From Caryophanales bacterium UBA5603 (GTDB lineage: Bacteria > Bacillota_I > Bacilli_A > Izemoplasmatales > Hujiaoplasmataceae): a stretch of DNA of 34,930 nt. Below are positions 23,247 through 30,876 of the stretch, piece by piece; positions within the stretch are counted from its first letter, which is position 1; each line of letters begins with the position of its first letter. The position numbers and the translations under genes are program-made. A model generated the notes under the pieces. That model was not told where the DNA came from. It saw nothing but the letters and a program-made list of their open reading frames with translations, and made no database searches. The stretch covers positions 226 through 35,155 of the forward strand of contig DILB01000022.1 in NCBI GenBank assembly GCA_002424815.1, written 5' to 3'.

Positions 23247-23332
23247 AAATGTAATGGATACGAAAATTAGTCTTTAATAATAAATATCGATACCGTTTTT
23301 CCGCATCATTTTTAGAATAATTATATTTTTGA

Positions 23333-23367
23333 GAAAAGTCATTGAAGTTTAATGACCTTTTGTTTTT
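23333..23367 (+). terminator. Probable terminator after the small lipoprotein
   Basis: AAAAGTCATT and AATGACCTTTT form an imperfect stem, followed by GTTTTT. Confidence 0.55.
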
Positions 23368-23487
23368 ATTTTCATTTGTAACAAATCGATCTCAACACAA
23401 TGAGAAAATACAATCCATTAACATCAAGTTAATAAAAGGATGGGTTAAAATTGTTAAGCATCCATCGATTTCTAGGGTTCATCGCTA

Positions 23488-23567
23488 TTGAATCTTGAGA
23501 TTCAAATGATATCTTATGTTAAGATATTCATACATTTTCATTTGAATTAGATTTCCTAAATCAAATG
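23488..23567. repeat. Three adjacent palindromes upstream of the HD-GYP gene
   Basis: Palindromes at 23488-23505 (8-bp arms), 23510-23526 (7-bp arms) and 23539-23567 (12-bp arms, one mismatch) stand just before the TATAAT at 23572-23577, where upstream regulators usually bind. Confidence 0.6.
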
Positions 23568-23656
23568 GGTGTATAATAGAAATTAATAACAAACAATTGA
23601 ATCATTCTCAAATAAAATAACCATGTACTTAAAATTGACAAAAGTAGGTGAAAGAA

Positions 23657-25390
23657 ATGCTCGATATGAGAACATTGATGATCACATATGTCATTAATAG
23701 TTTACTTAACTCTCTGGTCATGATTATATATTGGAGACAAAACAGAAAGTACTTCCATGGCATTTCAAAATGGACGCTCGCTCTAGTGTTGCAGACATTA
23801 GGTTTTCTTTTGTTGAGTTCGAGAGGATTTATGCCTGATTTTATTACCATTGTGGTTTCAAACGTCATTATTGTAGTTGCTGCTTTCATAATCTATCTAG
23901 GGTTTGCTGAATTTGTTAAGTGCGAATCAATACGCATTTTTAATTATGCACTAATTATAATATACATTGTCCTTCAGTATCTATTTACATTCACCTATGA
24001 ATCCACATCAATTCGAATTATATTAATTTCAGTCATTACAGCCATTTTCTTTATTCAAAGTGCTATGCTATTGCTCAATAAGAATAAGCATAATTTTGTA
24101 TCGCATGTGAAAACGATGGGATATGCAAGCTGTTTTTATGTTTTTATTCAATGTTATCGAATTTTTGTTGAAATTGTTCAACCTACACAAGATTATTTTG
24201 GGGCAGGTTCTTTGGCTACAATTGGTCAACTTGGGAATCAATTTTTAACAATTATTATGGTTTTTTCGTTTATTATCAGTGTTAACAGTGTTAACTTAGC
24301 GAATAGAATCAAAAACGAAATTGATGTCAAAGATAGAGAACGTAAATTACGAAATTTTATCGACAACGCATCGGATTGGGAATATTGGATCAAAAATGAT
24401 GGGAATATAGAATACATGACACCATCAGCCTTTAATATTTCAGGATATTATGCTGATGAGTTTATCAAAAACCCATCATTACTTACCAACATTATCCATC
24501 CTCAAGATATCAAAGCTTATACGGACCACTCACACGAAGAAAAATGCAATATTGATTATCGAATCATTGATAGGCAAGGGGAGACGCATTGGATTGAACA
24601 GGCCTGTAAAGAAATTTTCTCAGAAAGCAATGAATTCATTGGTCGCCATGTTTCAATTAGGGATATAACAGAAAAGAAAGACTTGGAAGAAAAACTGAAA
24701 TCCTATAATTATCAACTGGAATGTGATGTTTCAGATAAGTTAGCTGAAGTCGCAGAATCACAACGTGCTGCAGCTTTGTCGCTTGCTAAAATAACAGAAT
24801 CTAGAGATTACACGACTGGTATGCATATTGAACGTGTACAAAAACTTTGCCGAGCATTTTCTTATGCGTTGAATAAGGAAAAAAAATACGAAAAAATCGT
24901 TAATCACGAGTTTATTAATGATATATACTATGCCTCTGTGCTTCATGATATCGGTAAGGTTGCAATTCCAGATGCTGTTTTACTCAAGCCAGGAAAACTG
25001 ACTAATGAAGAATTTGATATCATTAAGTCTCATGTTGAAATCGGAGCGAAAACCTTAGAAGAAGTTTCATCCATTTATAAAAAGAATCCTATCATTCAGA
25101 TGGGAATCGAAATTACCAAATATCATCATGAAAAGTGGAATGGTAAAGGCTACATGAAAGGTCTTTTAAAGGAAAATATTCCTTTACCGGCACGTATCAT
25201 GGCAATCGTGGATGCCTATGATGCAATACGATCAAAAAGACCTTATAAAGAATCCAAAACTCACGATGAGGCATTCAACATCATATGCCAAGATTCTGGA
25301 GAACACTTTGATCCTAATTTAGTGGATATATTTAAGAAAATCAGTCATAAATTTGAAGAGATATACAATTCAATGGTTAATAATGATTGA
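23657..25390 (+). CDS. Membrane PAS-HD-GYP c-di-GMP phosphodiesterase
   Basis: This 577-residue protein has three parts. About residues 5-210 form a membrane sensor of six to seven helices. Residues 230-345 form a PAS domain with a PAC end (GRHVSIRDITEKKDLEE). After a coiled-coil linker comes an HD-GYP domain (about 370-575). Catalytic motifs are SVLHDIGKVAIPD (HD at about 430-431), the LKPGKLTNEEF loop, ITKYHHEKWNGKGYMKG and VDAYDAI. The hallmark GYP reads GYM. The metal-binding HD, HH and D residues are kept, so c-di-GMP hydrolysis is still likely, but the changed GYP could affect partner binding. The ATG at 23657 is chosen because AGGTG lies 6 bases upstream; the GTG at 23648 overlaps that site. 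It is the only c-di-GMP hydrolase in the window, against two cyclases. Confidence 0.85.
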   Translation: MLDMRTLMITYVINSLLNSLVMIIYWRQNRKYFHGISKWTLALVLQTLGFLLLSSRGFMPDFITIVVSNVIIVVAAFIIYLGFAEFVKCESIRIFNYALIIIYIVLQYLFTFTYESTSIRIILISVITAIFFIQSAMLLLNKNKHNFVSHVKTMGYASCFYVFIQCYRIFVEIVQPTQDYFGAGSLATIGQLGNQFLTIIMVFSFIISVNSVNLANRIKNEIDVKDRERKLRNFIDNASDWEYWIKNDGNIEYMTPSAFNISGYYADEFIKNPSLLTNIIHPQDIKAYTDHSHEEKCNIDYRIIDRQGETHWIEQACKEIFSESNEFIGRHVSIRDITEKKDLEEKLKSYNYQLECDVSDKLAEVAESQRAAALSLAKITESRDYTTGMHIERVQKLCRAFSYALNKEKKYEKIVNHEFINDIYYASVLHDIGKVAIPDAVLLKPGKLTNEEFDIIKSHVEIGAKTLEEVSSIYKKNPIIQMGIEITKYHHEKWNGKGYMKGLLKENIPLPARIMAIVDAYDAIRSKRPYKESKTHDEAFNIICQDSGEHFDPNLVDIFKKISHKFEEIYNSMVNND

Positions 25391-25599
25391 AATTGAAATA
25401 ACTCACTCGAAATATATTTATAAGATTTGGGTTACCTTGTTATTACGTAATTCCGATATTTTTTAATAATGTAATTTATTTTTTATATAAATTATCGTAA
25501 TAATAGAATATTGATAGACCGTTTTTCCTTCAAATCTAAAAGAAATCGCAAAAATGTGATATATTATTGTTATTATGCGTACTGGAAGGAATTAATACA

Positions 25600-26748
25600 A
25601 TGAAAAAAACTTGGATAGATCGACAACAAGATTTTCTGATGGGACTGCTACGGCCTTTAGTCGCAATCTGGATGAGAATTGATGCTAAAAGAGTCGTCAA
25701 AAAAGATTCGTTTTTTGATTTTCGACGTAAAGAACCTTATGTTATGCTTGCCAATCATACATTTATGTTTGATGTAATCCATGTACCTCTATGCTTGCGT
25801 ACAGTTCCTTTTATCATTGCATCACAAACGCTTTTTACGAAACAACCAGCCAAATTCTTTGTTACTCAAGTTGCTCATGTTATTGCCAAATCAAAAGGTA
25901 AAAGTGATATTATAACGATTAAAAATATCTATACGGCAGTAAAAAAAGGATACTCCATCTTAATATTTCCAGAAGGCAACACGACTTTTTATGGAGATAC
26001 TGGATATATTGAAGAAGCGACGATGAAATTGATCAAAAAACTCGGAATCGATGTTATCACCTGTAATGTAAAAGGGGGATATCTCTCAAAACCCCGATGG
26101 GCTACAGGAAAACGTAAGAGACGTCAAATTGAACTGAACTATCAATTAACGATACCGAAAGAACAATTAGCTACCTTATCAACTGAAGAAGTTGCACAAA
26201 CGATAAGATCGGCATTGTATCATAATGATTATGACTATCAACGCCAAGTAATGATACCTCACCCGGGAAAGCAGTTGGCTGAAGGTTTAGAAGATGTAGT
26301 ATACGTTTGTCCGCATTGCAAAAGCATCAATTCAATCAGAACGAATAATAATCAAATCCATTGTATCGTTTGTCAAAAGGAAGGTTATGTCGATCAGTAT
26401 GGATTCATTCAAGGATTTATTTATGATAATTTAATCGAATGGAATGAATTTCAACGAAATTATCGAGATGCTTTACGTCGTAGTCAACTGTCCTCAACAG
26501 GAATTTTGTCCTTTATGAGCATGGAAGATGAGTCACAAAATATCATCGGCCCTATCGAACTTAAATATCAAGAATATAAATTATATTTATCAGGTAGTCA
26601 CACTGAAGAAATTCCTATTAATGAGATTATCAATGTTACGATTACTCTGCGACGTGATTTAGGATTCATCTATCAAGATAAACATTATATTATAAAGCTT
26701 GATCATTATAGTGCAGCTTTTCTAAGAACGCTTCAGGATAAATATTAG
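25600..26748 (+). CDS. PlsC-like acyltransferase with C-terminal zinc ribbon
   Basis: This 382-residue protein has an N-terminal glycerophosphate acyltransferase domain (about residues 15-225) with the HX4D motif in LANHTFMFDVIH and the acceptor-binding LIFPEGNTTFYG. This is the family of PlsC, which makes phosphatidic acid from acyl-lysophosphatidate. After residue 235 there is an extra domain of about 150 residues with a CPHC...CIVC zinc ribbon and a strand-rich, PH-like end (ELKYQEYKLYLSG, HYIIKLDHYSAAF). The extension is not in ordinary PlsC and may bind lipid or protein. The ATG at 25600 has GGAAGGA upstream. A corA gene begins 11 bases after the stop, so the two form an operon. Confidence 0.8.
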   Translation: MKKTWIDRQQDFLMGLLRPLVAIWMRIDAKRVVKKDSFFDFRRKEPYVMLANHTFMFDVIHVPLCLRTVPFIIASQTLFTKQPAKFFVTQVAHVIAKSKGKSDIITIKNIYTAVKKGYSILIFPEGNTTFYGDTGYIEEATMKLIKKLGIDVITCNVKGGYLSKPRWATGKRKRRQIELNYQLTIPKEQLATLSTEEVAQTIRSALYHNDYDYQRQVMIPHPGKQLAEGLEDVVYVCPHCKSINSIRTNNNQIHCIVCQKEGYVDQYGFIQGFIYDNLIEWNEFQRNYRDALRRSQLSSTGILSFMSMEDESQNIIGPIELKYQEYKLYLSGSHTEEIPINEIINVTITLRRDLGFIYQDKHYIIKLDHYSAAFLRTLQDKY

Positions 26749-26759
26749 GAGGTGTCGTG

Positions 26760-27770
26760 ATGAAAATTAAAGATTATTTTACTCCTAAATCATTGATATA
26801 TACAGGGATACATCAAGATATTGGCACAAAAATAACGCATTATCAAATTGATGAAAATAACGTTATAAAAACCGATGATTTCAAGCAACTTGAAAATCGC
26901 AAAGACTATATTCAAGTTATTGGATTATCCGATATTGAAAAAATTCAATCCATCAAAGATCACTTTGATATTGATCCACTGATTCTTGAAGATATTTTTA
27001 ATGTGAATCAACGCAACAAACTAGAACTTAAGAAAAATTATCTTTTTGGCGTTTTTCATGTTTACTATATTGATGATAACGTGATTAAGAATGATTATAT
27101 GAGTATTTTATTATACGAAGACACGCTCGTTTCATTTCATGAAAAAGAACCGGTATTTCTATCTGCTCTTCCATTATTTATTGATAGCAACGAAGATGTT
27201 AAAATAAGGTCAATTGATTACTTATTTTACATATTGCTTGATATTATCACCGATCATCATATGAGTGTCAATGATTTGCTAGAAAAGCGGACGGATCACT
27301 TTGAAGAGATGATTTTGGATCAAAAAGATGTTAGTCAGGATGCTTTTTATTTAAGTAGAAAAGATTTATTAAAATTGACCAGCAGCGTTGAACCTATTTT
27401 TGAACAACTCAATCAATTGTTACTTTCTAAAAGTGCTTTATTAAATCCTCAAAATCGACCTTTTTATGATGATCTTACTGACCACTTAAGCCGATTAATT
27501 GCACGTTTGCATCATACTCGCGACCTCCAAAGTCATTTGCTCGATTTGCATTCAAGTAACCAATCAAATAAAACAAATCGCATTATCACAACACTGACTT
27601 TATTTTCAGCCATTTTTATTCCTTTATCTTTTTTAGCTAGTTTCTTTGGGATGAATTTTGTGCATTTTGAAATATTACAATATGAACACGCTTTAGGATT
27701 GTTCATCGGCATCTGTGCGATTTTGGCGGGATTTATGGTTTTGTTATTTAAAAAGATGAAATGGTTTTAA
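26760..27770 (+). CDS. corA: CorA-family magnesium transporter
   Basis: This 336-residue protein has a large cytoplasmic N-terminal domain (about residues 1-270) with the long helix ending LHSSNQSNKTNRIITTLTLF. Two C-terminal membrane helices are joined by the selectivity motif GMN in SFFGMNFVHFE, where the common MPE after GMN is replaced. The last residues KKMKWF form the basic tail usual in CorA. It should form a pentameric Mg2+ (or Co2+/Ni2+) channel in the inner membrane. The ATG at 26760 follows AGGAGGTG, which overlaps the end of the acyltransferase gene. No M-box riboswitch is seen upstream. Confidence 0.9.
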   Translation: MKIKDYFTPKSLIYTGIHQDIGTKITHYQIDENNVIKTDDFKQLENRKDYIQVIGLSDIEKIQSIKDHFDIDPLILEDIFNVNQRNKLELKKNYLFGVFHVYYIDDNVIKNDYMSILLYEDTLVSFHEKEPVFLSALPLFIDSNEDVKIRSIDYLFYILLDIITDHHMSVNDLLEKRTDHFEEMILDQKDVSQDAFYLSRKDLLKLTSSVEPIFEQLNQLLLSKSALLNPQNRPFYDDLTDHLSRLIARLHHTRDLQSHLLDLHSSNQSNKTNRIITTLTLFSAIFIPLSFLASFFGMNFVHFEILQYEHALGLFIGICAILAGFMVLLFKKMKWF

Positions 27771-27810
27771 TTGACTCGTTTTATCTGATGAATTGAAAAG
27801 CATATATAAA

Positions 27811-27842
27811 AATGAGATGACCCAGATCGGTGTCATCTCATT
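27811..27842. terminator. Bidirectional terminator between corA and the 58-aa lipoprotein gene
   Basis: A perfect 11-bp stem AATGAGATGAC/GTCATCTCATT, followed by a T-rich tract on plus and an A/T-rich tract on minus. Confidence 0.8.
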
Positions 27843-27860
27843 TATTTTATAATTAATTTC

Positions 27861-28037
27861 TTAATCAAACGCGTTTTTTATGGCTGCAGAAATTGAATCC
27901 AAGATTGAATCTTGACTTTTGGGCGACGAATTAGAAGATTCAGTGGTTTCATCATCGGTGTTTGTAGGTTGATTTGTGCAACCTATAAATAATCCAAATG
28001 AGGCTAATAATAGAACCATTAAAAGGATTTTTTTCAT
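27861..28037 (-). CDS. 58-residue lipoprotein
   Basis: This short gene begins at the ATG at 28037 with GGAGG 9 bases upstream, and ends with TAA at 27861-27863. The product starts MKKILLMVLLLASFGLFIGC, a lipoprotein signal with Cys at residue 20. A Ser/Thr/Asp-rich linker (TNQPTNTDDETTESSNSSPK) and a predicted amphipathic helix (DSILDSISAAIKNAF) follow. The ATG lies 2 bases after the stop of the secreted-protein gene and its ribosome site lies inside that gene, so translation is coupled. Function is unknown; a small membrane-tethered helix could interact with its neighbour's product. Confidence 0.75.
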   Translation of the reverse strand: MKKILLMVLLLASFGLFIGCTNQPTNTDDETTESSNSSPKSQDSILDSISAAIKNAFD

Positions 28038-28039
28038 AG

Positions 28040-28615
28040 TTATTCCTCCACGACCGTATAAGCTGAAATTTGGATTGAGAGTCCTGTTTCTAATTCATAA
28101 GTGCCTGGAAGAGCCGTCATTTCTAAACCTTTGTTATCAAAAAAAGACCAAGTTCCCGCAGTAATGTTTTCAAATACACTCATCTCTTTTATCCCCAATC
28201 CAATGATGGTCATATCTTTATAGACGCCAACCAATGGATCAATTAAAATATGCGAGGCAAATCCCCAAGACCTTGAAACATCAGGATAATAAGTATAAGA
28301 ATTTATTAAAAACCTTACTAAATCTTCTCCATCTTCATTCGTAACAATTAAAACATTGGCAGAACCCGATGCGGGAACACCGTTTTCCACAAATTCAAGC
28401 GTCCCAACATAGATTGTCAATATGTCATCAACAGCGACTAAATCGTATAACAATGAATCGGAACTGAGTGGTGTTGTGACTTGAACTTCAAATTTAAATG
28501 CTTCGATGATTGTGATTGAATCAAAAGGATAGACAATATCTTCAGCCGTTGCATTAATTGCTTGAATTTGAAATCCCAATATAATTAATGTAAAAATAAG
28601 TATTATTTTCTTCAT
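28040..28615 (-). CDS. Secreted protein of unknown function
   Basis: This 191-residue protein has a type I signal peptide (MKKIILIFTLIILGFQIQA, cut near NATAED) and no lipobox Cys. The mature part is strand-rich, with FEVQVTTPLSSDSL, LTIYVGTLEFVENGVPASG and SANVLIVTNEDGEDLV, suggesting an immunoglobulin-like or jelly-roll fold. No family is recognised. A strong AAAGGAGG site precedes the ATG at 28615. It is the first of two genes; the 58-residue lipoprotein gene follows after 2 bases, and the pair ends at the bidirectional hairpin. Confidence 0.7.
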   Translation of the reverse strand: MKKIILIFTLIILGFQIQAINATAEDIVYPFDSITIIEAFKFEVQVTTPLSSDSLLYDLVAVDDILTIYVGTLEFVENGVPASGSANVLIVTNEDGEDLVRFLINSYTYYPDVSRSWGFASHILIDPLVGVYKDMTIIGLGIKEMSVFENITAGTWSFFDNKGLEMTALPGTYELETGLSIQISAYTVVEE

Positions 28616-28778
28616 TCTAATTCCTCCTTTGATAGTTTCATATTATCACTGTAGAGAATCTGTGTCAATTGACAGTCTCAATATATCGATTTAATATTGG
28701 AATATTATGTTTTTGCTTTCGAAAATAATGAAAAAATTGTATAATACCATTGAAGATTTTTTATGAGGAGCGGATTCT

Positions 28779-29843
28779 ATGGGTTTATTATTTTTACAGT
28801 TATCCAAAGAATTTTATAAGGTCGCTGATAAAGTTTATAATCGACAATTTGAAATTGACAAAAGACTTGAAAGCGAATATAACGAGTATCGAAGAACAAA
28901 GATGTATGAAGACATTCTCTATAATCTAAGTTTTTTAGATATAGCTAAACGCTACGATGATTATCAATTATTTGATAATTATTCGCTTTGGCTATTATCA
29001 TTAATGAATCACTTAATGCCTGATCTTGGCATAGATAGAATTAAAGAACAGATGATAACCCATTATCAATTGTTAAAAGAAGCACTCTTTGAAATTTTAG
29101 AAGCTGAAGAATATAATCTTTATATGATTTTACTTGATCGAGCGATTGAAAAGACACAATCAGCGGTTGAACCTCAAAAAATCGACCGACTGGGTATTGG
29201 CAAATTTGGGGCGATCCGAAAAACATATTTGAATCTACTATTAAAAAGCGATGCGTCTGGAGCGATGAAATATATTAGCGAAGTCGCGTCGATGGGTTTT
29301 TCACTCGAAGAAATTTTTGTTGATGTATTACAAGAGGTCATGAAAGAAATAGGCGAATTGTGGCATCAAGCGATTATTACTGTTGATCAGGAGCACTATA
29401 TGACGTCAATGACGCAAGTTGTCATGTCTCAATTTTATCCTCAGATTTTTGGTTCTAAACGTAAAGGAGTTAAATTACTTTCTTGTACCGTCGGCAGCGA
29501 ACTTCATGAGATGGGAGCTCGAATGGTATCTGATCTTTTTGAGAATAACGGTTGGGATGGAATCTACTTAGGGGCAGCTTTACCAACAAAACAAATTCTC
29601 AATGGTATCAGCCATCATCAGCCTGATTTAATTGCTCTTTCGGTTACCATGCCGCATCATCTACCTGAATGTCAAAAGGTTGTAGAAGCTATCCGAAAGG
29701 AATATCCAAATTTATTGATTGCGGTTGGCGGAAGAGCGTTTCAAGTAACCAACAATATATGGAAGAATTGGCCGGTTGACACATATGCTGCTGATGCAAA
29801 GGAATTTCTTGCTTGGGCTGAAACGCATGTGGGGAAGAATTAA
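28779..29843 (+). CDS. Cobalamin-binding putative photosensor without DNA-binding domain
   Basis: This 354-residue cytoplasmic protein has an N-terminal helical domain of unknown type (residues 1-135). A four-helix B12_binding_2 module (about 140-220) and a Rossmann B12-binding domain (about 228-350) follow. The module has Trp195 and then, after exactly nine residues, Glu205-His206: the W-x9-EH signature of CarH/LitR-type photoreceptors, where they cap the adenosyl group. The Rossmann part has E241-L-H243-E-M-G246 (His243 as lower cobalt ligand), S288-V-T290 after exactly 41 residues, and GG at 317-318 after 26 more. That fits the ExHxxG-x41-SxT-x(22-27)-GG pattern. Unlike CarH it has no MerR helix-turn-helix. 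A GGDEF gene starts 2 bases after its stop. It probably senses light or adenosylcobalamin and acts on that cyclase. GAGGAG precedes the ATG by 8 bases. Confidence 0.85.
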   Translation: MGLLFLQLSKEFYKVADKVYNRQFEIDKRLESEYNEYRRTKMYEDILYNLSFLDIAKRYDDYQLFDNYSLWLLSLMNHLMPDLGIDRIKEQMITHYQLLKEALFEILEAEEYNLYMILLDRAIEKTQSAVEPQKIDRLGIGKFGAIRKTYLNLLLKSDASGAMKYISEVASMGFSLEEIFVDVLQEVMKEIGELWHQAIITVDQEHYMTSMTQVVMSQFYPQIFGSKRKGVKLLSCTVGSELHEMGARMVSDLFENNGWDGIYLGAALPTKQILNGISHHQPDLIALSVTMPHHLPECQKVVEAIRKEYPNLLIAVGGRAFQVTNNIWKNWPVDTYAADAKEFLAWAETHVGKN

Positions 29844-29845
29844 TT

Positions 29846-30814
29846 ATGGCAGATTTATTTATAAGATTTAATTCCTCAGGCGTCATCCAACATGTTTATT
29901 TTGATTATTTGTTTTTTTCAAAACCTCAAGCTCGATCAGTATTTTCTTTGTTTAGTGAATCGACCAATGAATTGATTAGTCGAACTTTAACAGAAACATC
30001 CATGGAGATAAATGCAATTTTGGATGATGAAACGTATCCGATAATCTTATTAAGATCAAGCATGCAAATAAATTTTTTATATCTTTCAACGATATCATAT
30101 GACAAAAAGCAACTTGAGGAAATAAAGCATTTATTTGATTTAGTTATCAATGATTTTTTGTCACAAAAATCAATGATTATCGTTGACTCAAAAGGATTTT
30201 ACGAACAAATGCAAATATTAAATAATGAACTTGTAAACAAAACACGAATCATTGAAAAAATGAATGGCCAGTTAAATATTCTAAATTTGAAACAAGAAGA
30301 ATTATTAAAGACCGATCCATTAACTCAATTAATCAGTCGCTATGTCTATCCACAACAAATAGAGTCTAAAATTAAAGAGTTTCCTGAGAAAAAAGGACTT
30401 TTCTGTTATTTGGATATTGATGATTTTAAAAGCGTCAATGACACACTTGGCCATAAGGCTGGGGATGAATATTTGGTTGAATTTGCTAAACGTTTAAATG
30501 CACTCCCCATTGAAAATTCATTAAAAATGCGAATTGCTGGTGATGAGTTTGGATTATTCATCTATAATTTAGACGAAGCAAATATTGAACAATGCGAACA
30601 AATCTGGAAACTTTTGCAAGAATCGGTAGCGAAACCAATAAAAATTGGCAATCATGTTCTATCTGTGGCATTCTCACTGGGGTTCGCAGTTTTCCCTGAT
30701 GACAATCAAGACATCCATCTCCTGTTTGATAACGCTGATAAAGCCATGTATCTTGCCAAAAAGAGAGGAAACAATTTATTTGCTTGTTACAATTGTGTAA
30801 AGAATCAACGATAA
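29846..30814 (+). CDS. GGDEF diguanylate cyclase paired with the B12 sensor
   Basis: This 322-residue protein has an N-terminal sensor or docking region of about 110 residues (PAS-like start DLFIRFNSSGVIQHVYFD), a coiled coil (about 118-155) and a GGDEF domain (156-318). The active loop reads RIAGDEF (residues 229-235); AGDEF is a variant known in active cyclases. The metal site is in FCYLDIDDFKSVND, and LGHKAGDEYL and ADKAMYLAKKRGNN complete the domain. No RxxD I-site is visible at the usual place. The ATG is 2 bases after the stop of the B12-sensor gene, with no room for a promoter, so both are made from one mRNA. Its output, c-di-GMP, is therefore likely gated by the B12 protein. Confidence 0.85.
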   Translation: MADLFIRFNSSGVIQHVYFDYLFFSKPQARSVFSLFSESTNELISRTLTETSMEINAILDDETYPIILLRSSMQINFLYLSTISYDKKQLEEIKHLFDLVINDFLSQKSMIIVDSKGFYEQMQILNNELVNKTRIIEKMNGQLNILNLKQEELLKTDPLTQLISRYVYPQQIESKIKEFPEKKGLFCYLDIDDFKSVNDTLGHKAGDEYLVEFAKRLNALPIENSLKMRIAGDEFGLFIYNLDEANIEQCEQIWKLLQESVAKPIKIGNHVLSVAFSLGFAVFPDDNQDIHLLFDNADKAMYLAKKRGNNLFACYNCVKNQR

Positions 30815-30834
30815 ACCGTAAATGGTTACTTAAA

Positions 30835-30863
30835 AAAGCAGACTCAAATTTTGAGTCTGCTTT
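30835..30863. terminator. Bidirectional terminator between convergent genes
   Basis: A perfect 14-bp inverted repeat AAAGCAGACTCAAA/TTTGAGTCTGCTTT with a one-base centre, flanked by A and T runs. It serves the GGDEF gene on plus and the channel gene on minus. Confidence 0.85.
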
Positions 30864-30876
30864 ACATTTATAACGT

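Larger units (their letters stand above)
23247..23656. other. 410-bp intergenic region dense in inverted repeats
   Basis: No ORF is supported. After the terminator, four inverted repeats follow one another: ATTAAC/GTTAAT (23417-23433), TTGAATCT-TG-AGATTCAA (23488-23505), TATCTTA-TGT-TAAGATA (23510-23526) and CATTTGAATTAG/CTAAATCAAATG with one mismatch (23539-23567). TATAAT at 23572-23577 is probably the -10 for the HD-GYP gene. Confidence 0.6.

Noticed and set aside
23247..23656. c-di-GMP riboswitch before the HD-GYP gene
   Set aside because: The hairpins lack the conserved GEMM-type core segments, and the best -10 lies downstream of them.
25391..25599. M-box or other Mg2+ leader for the acyltransferase-corA pair
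   Set aside because: No structured conserved leader is seen, and the gap is plain AT-rich sequence.
28616..28778. Cobalamin riboswitch upstream of the B12 protein
   Set aside because: The gap is too short (163 bases, shared by divergent genes) and no B12-box-like sequence is seen.
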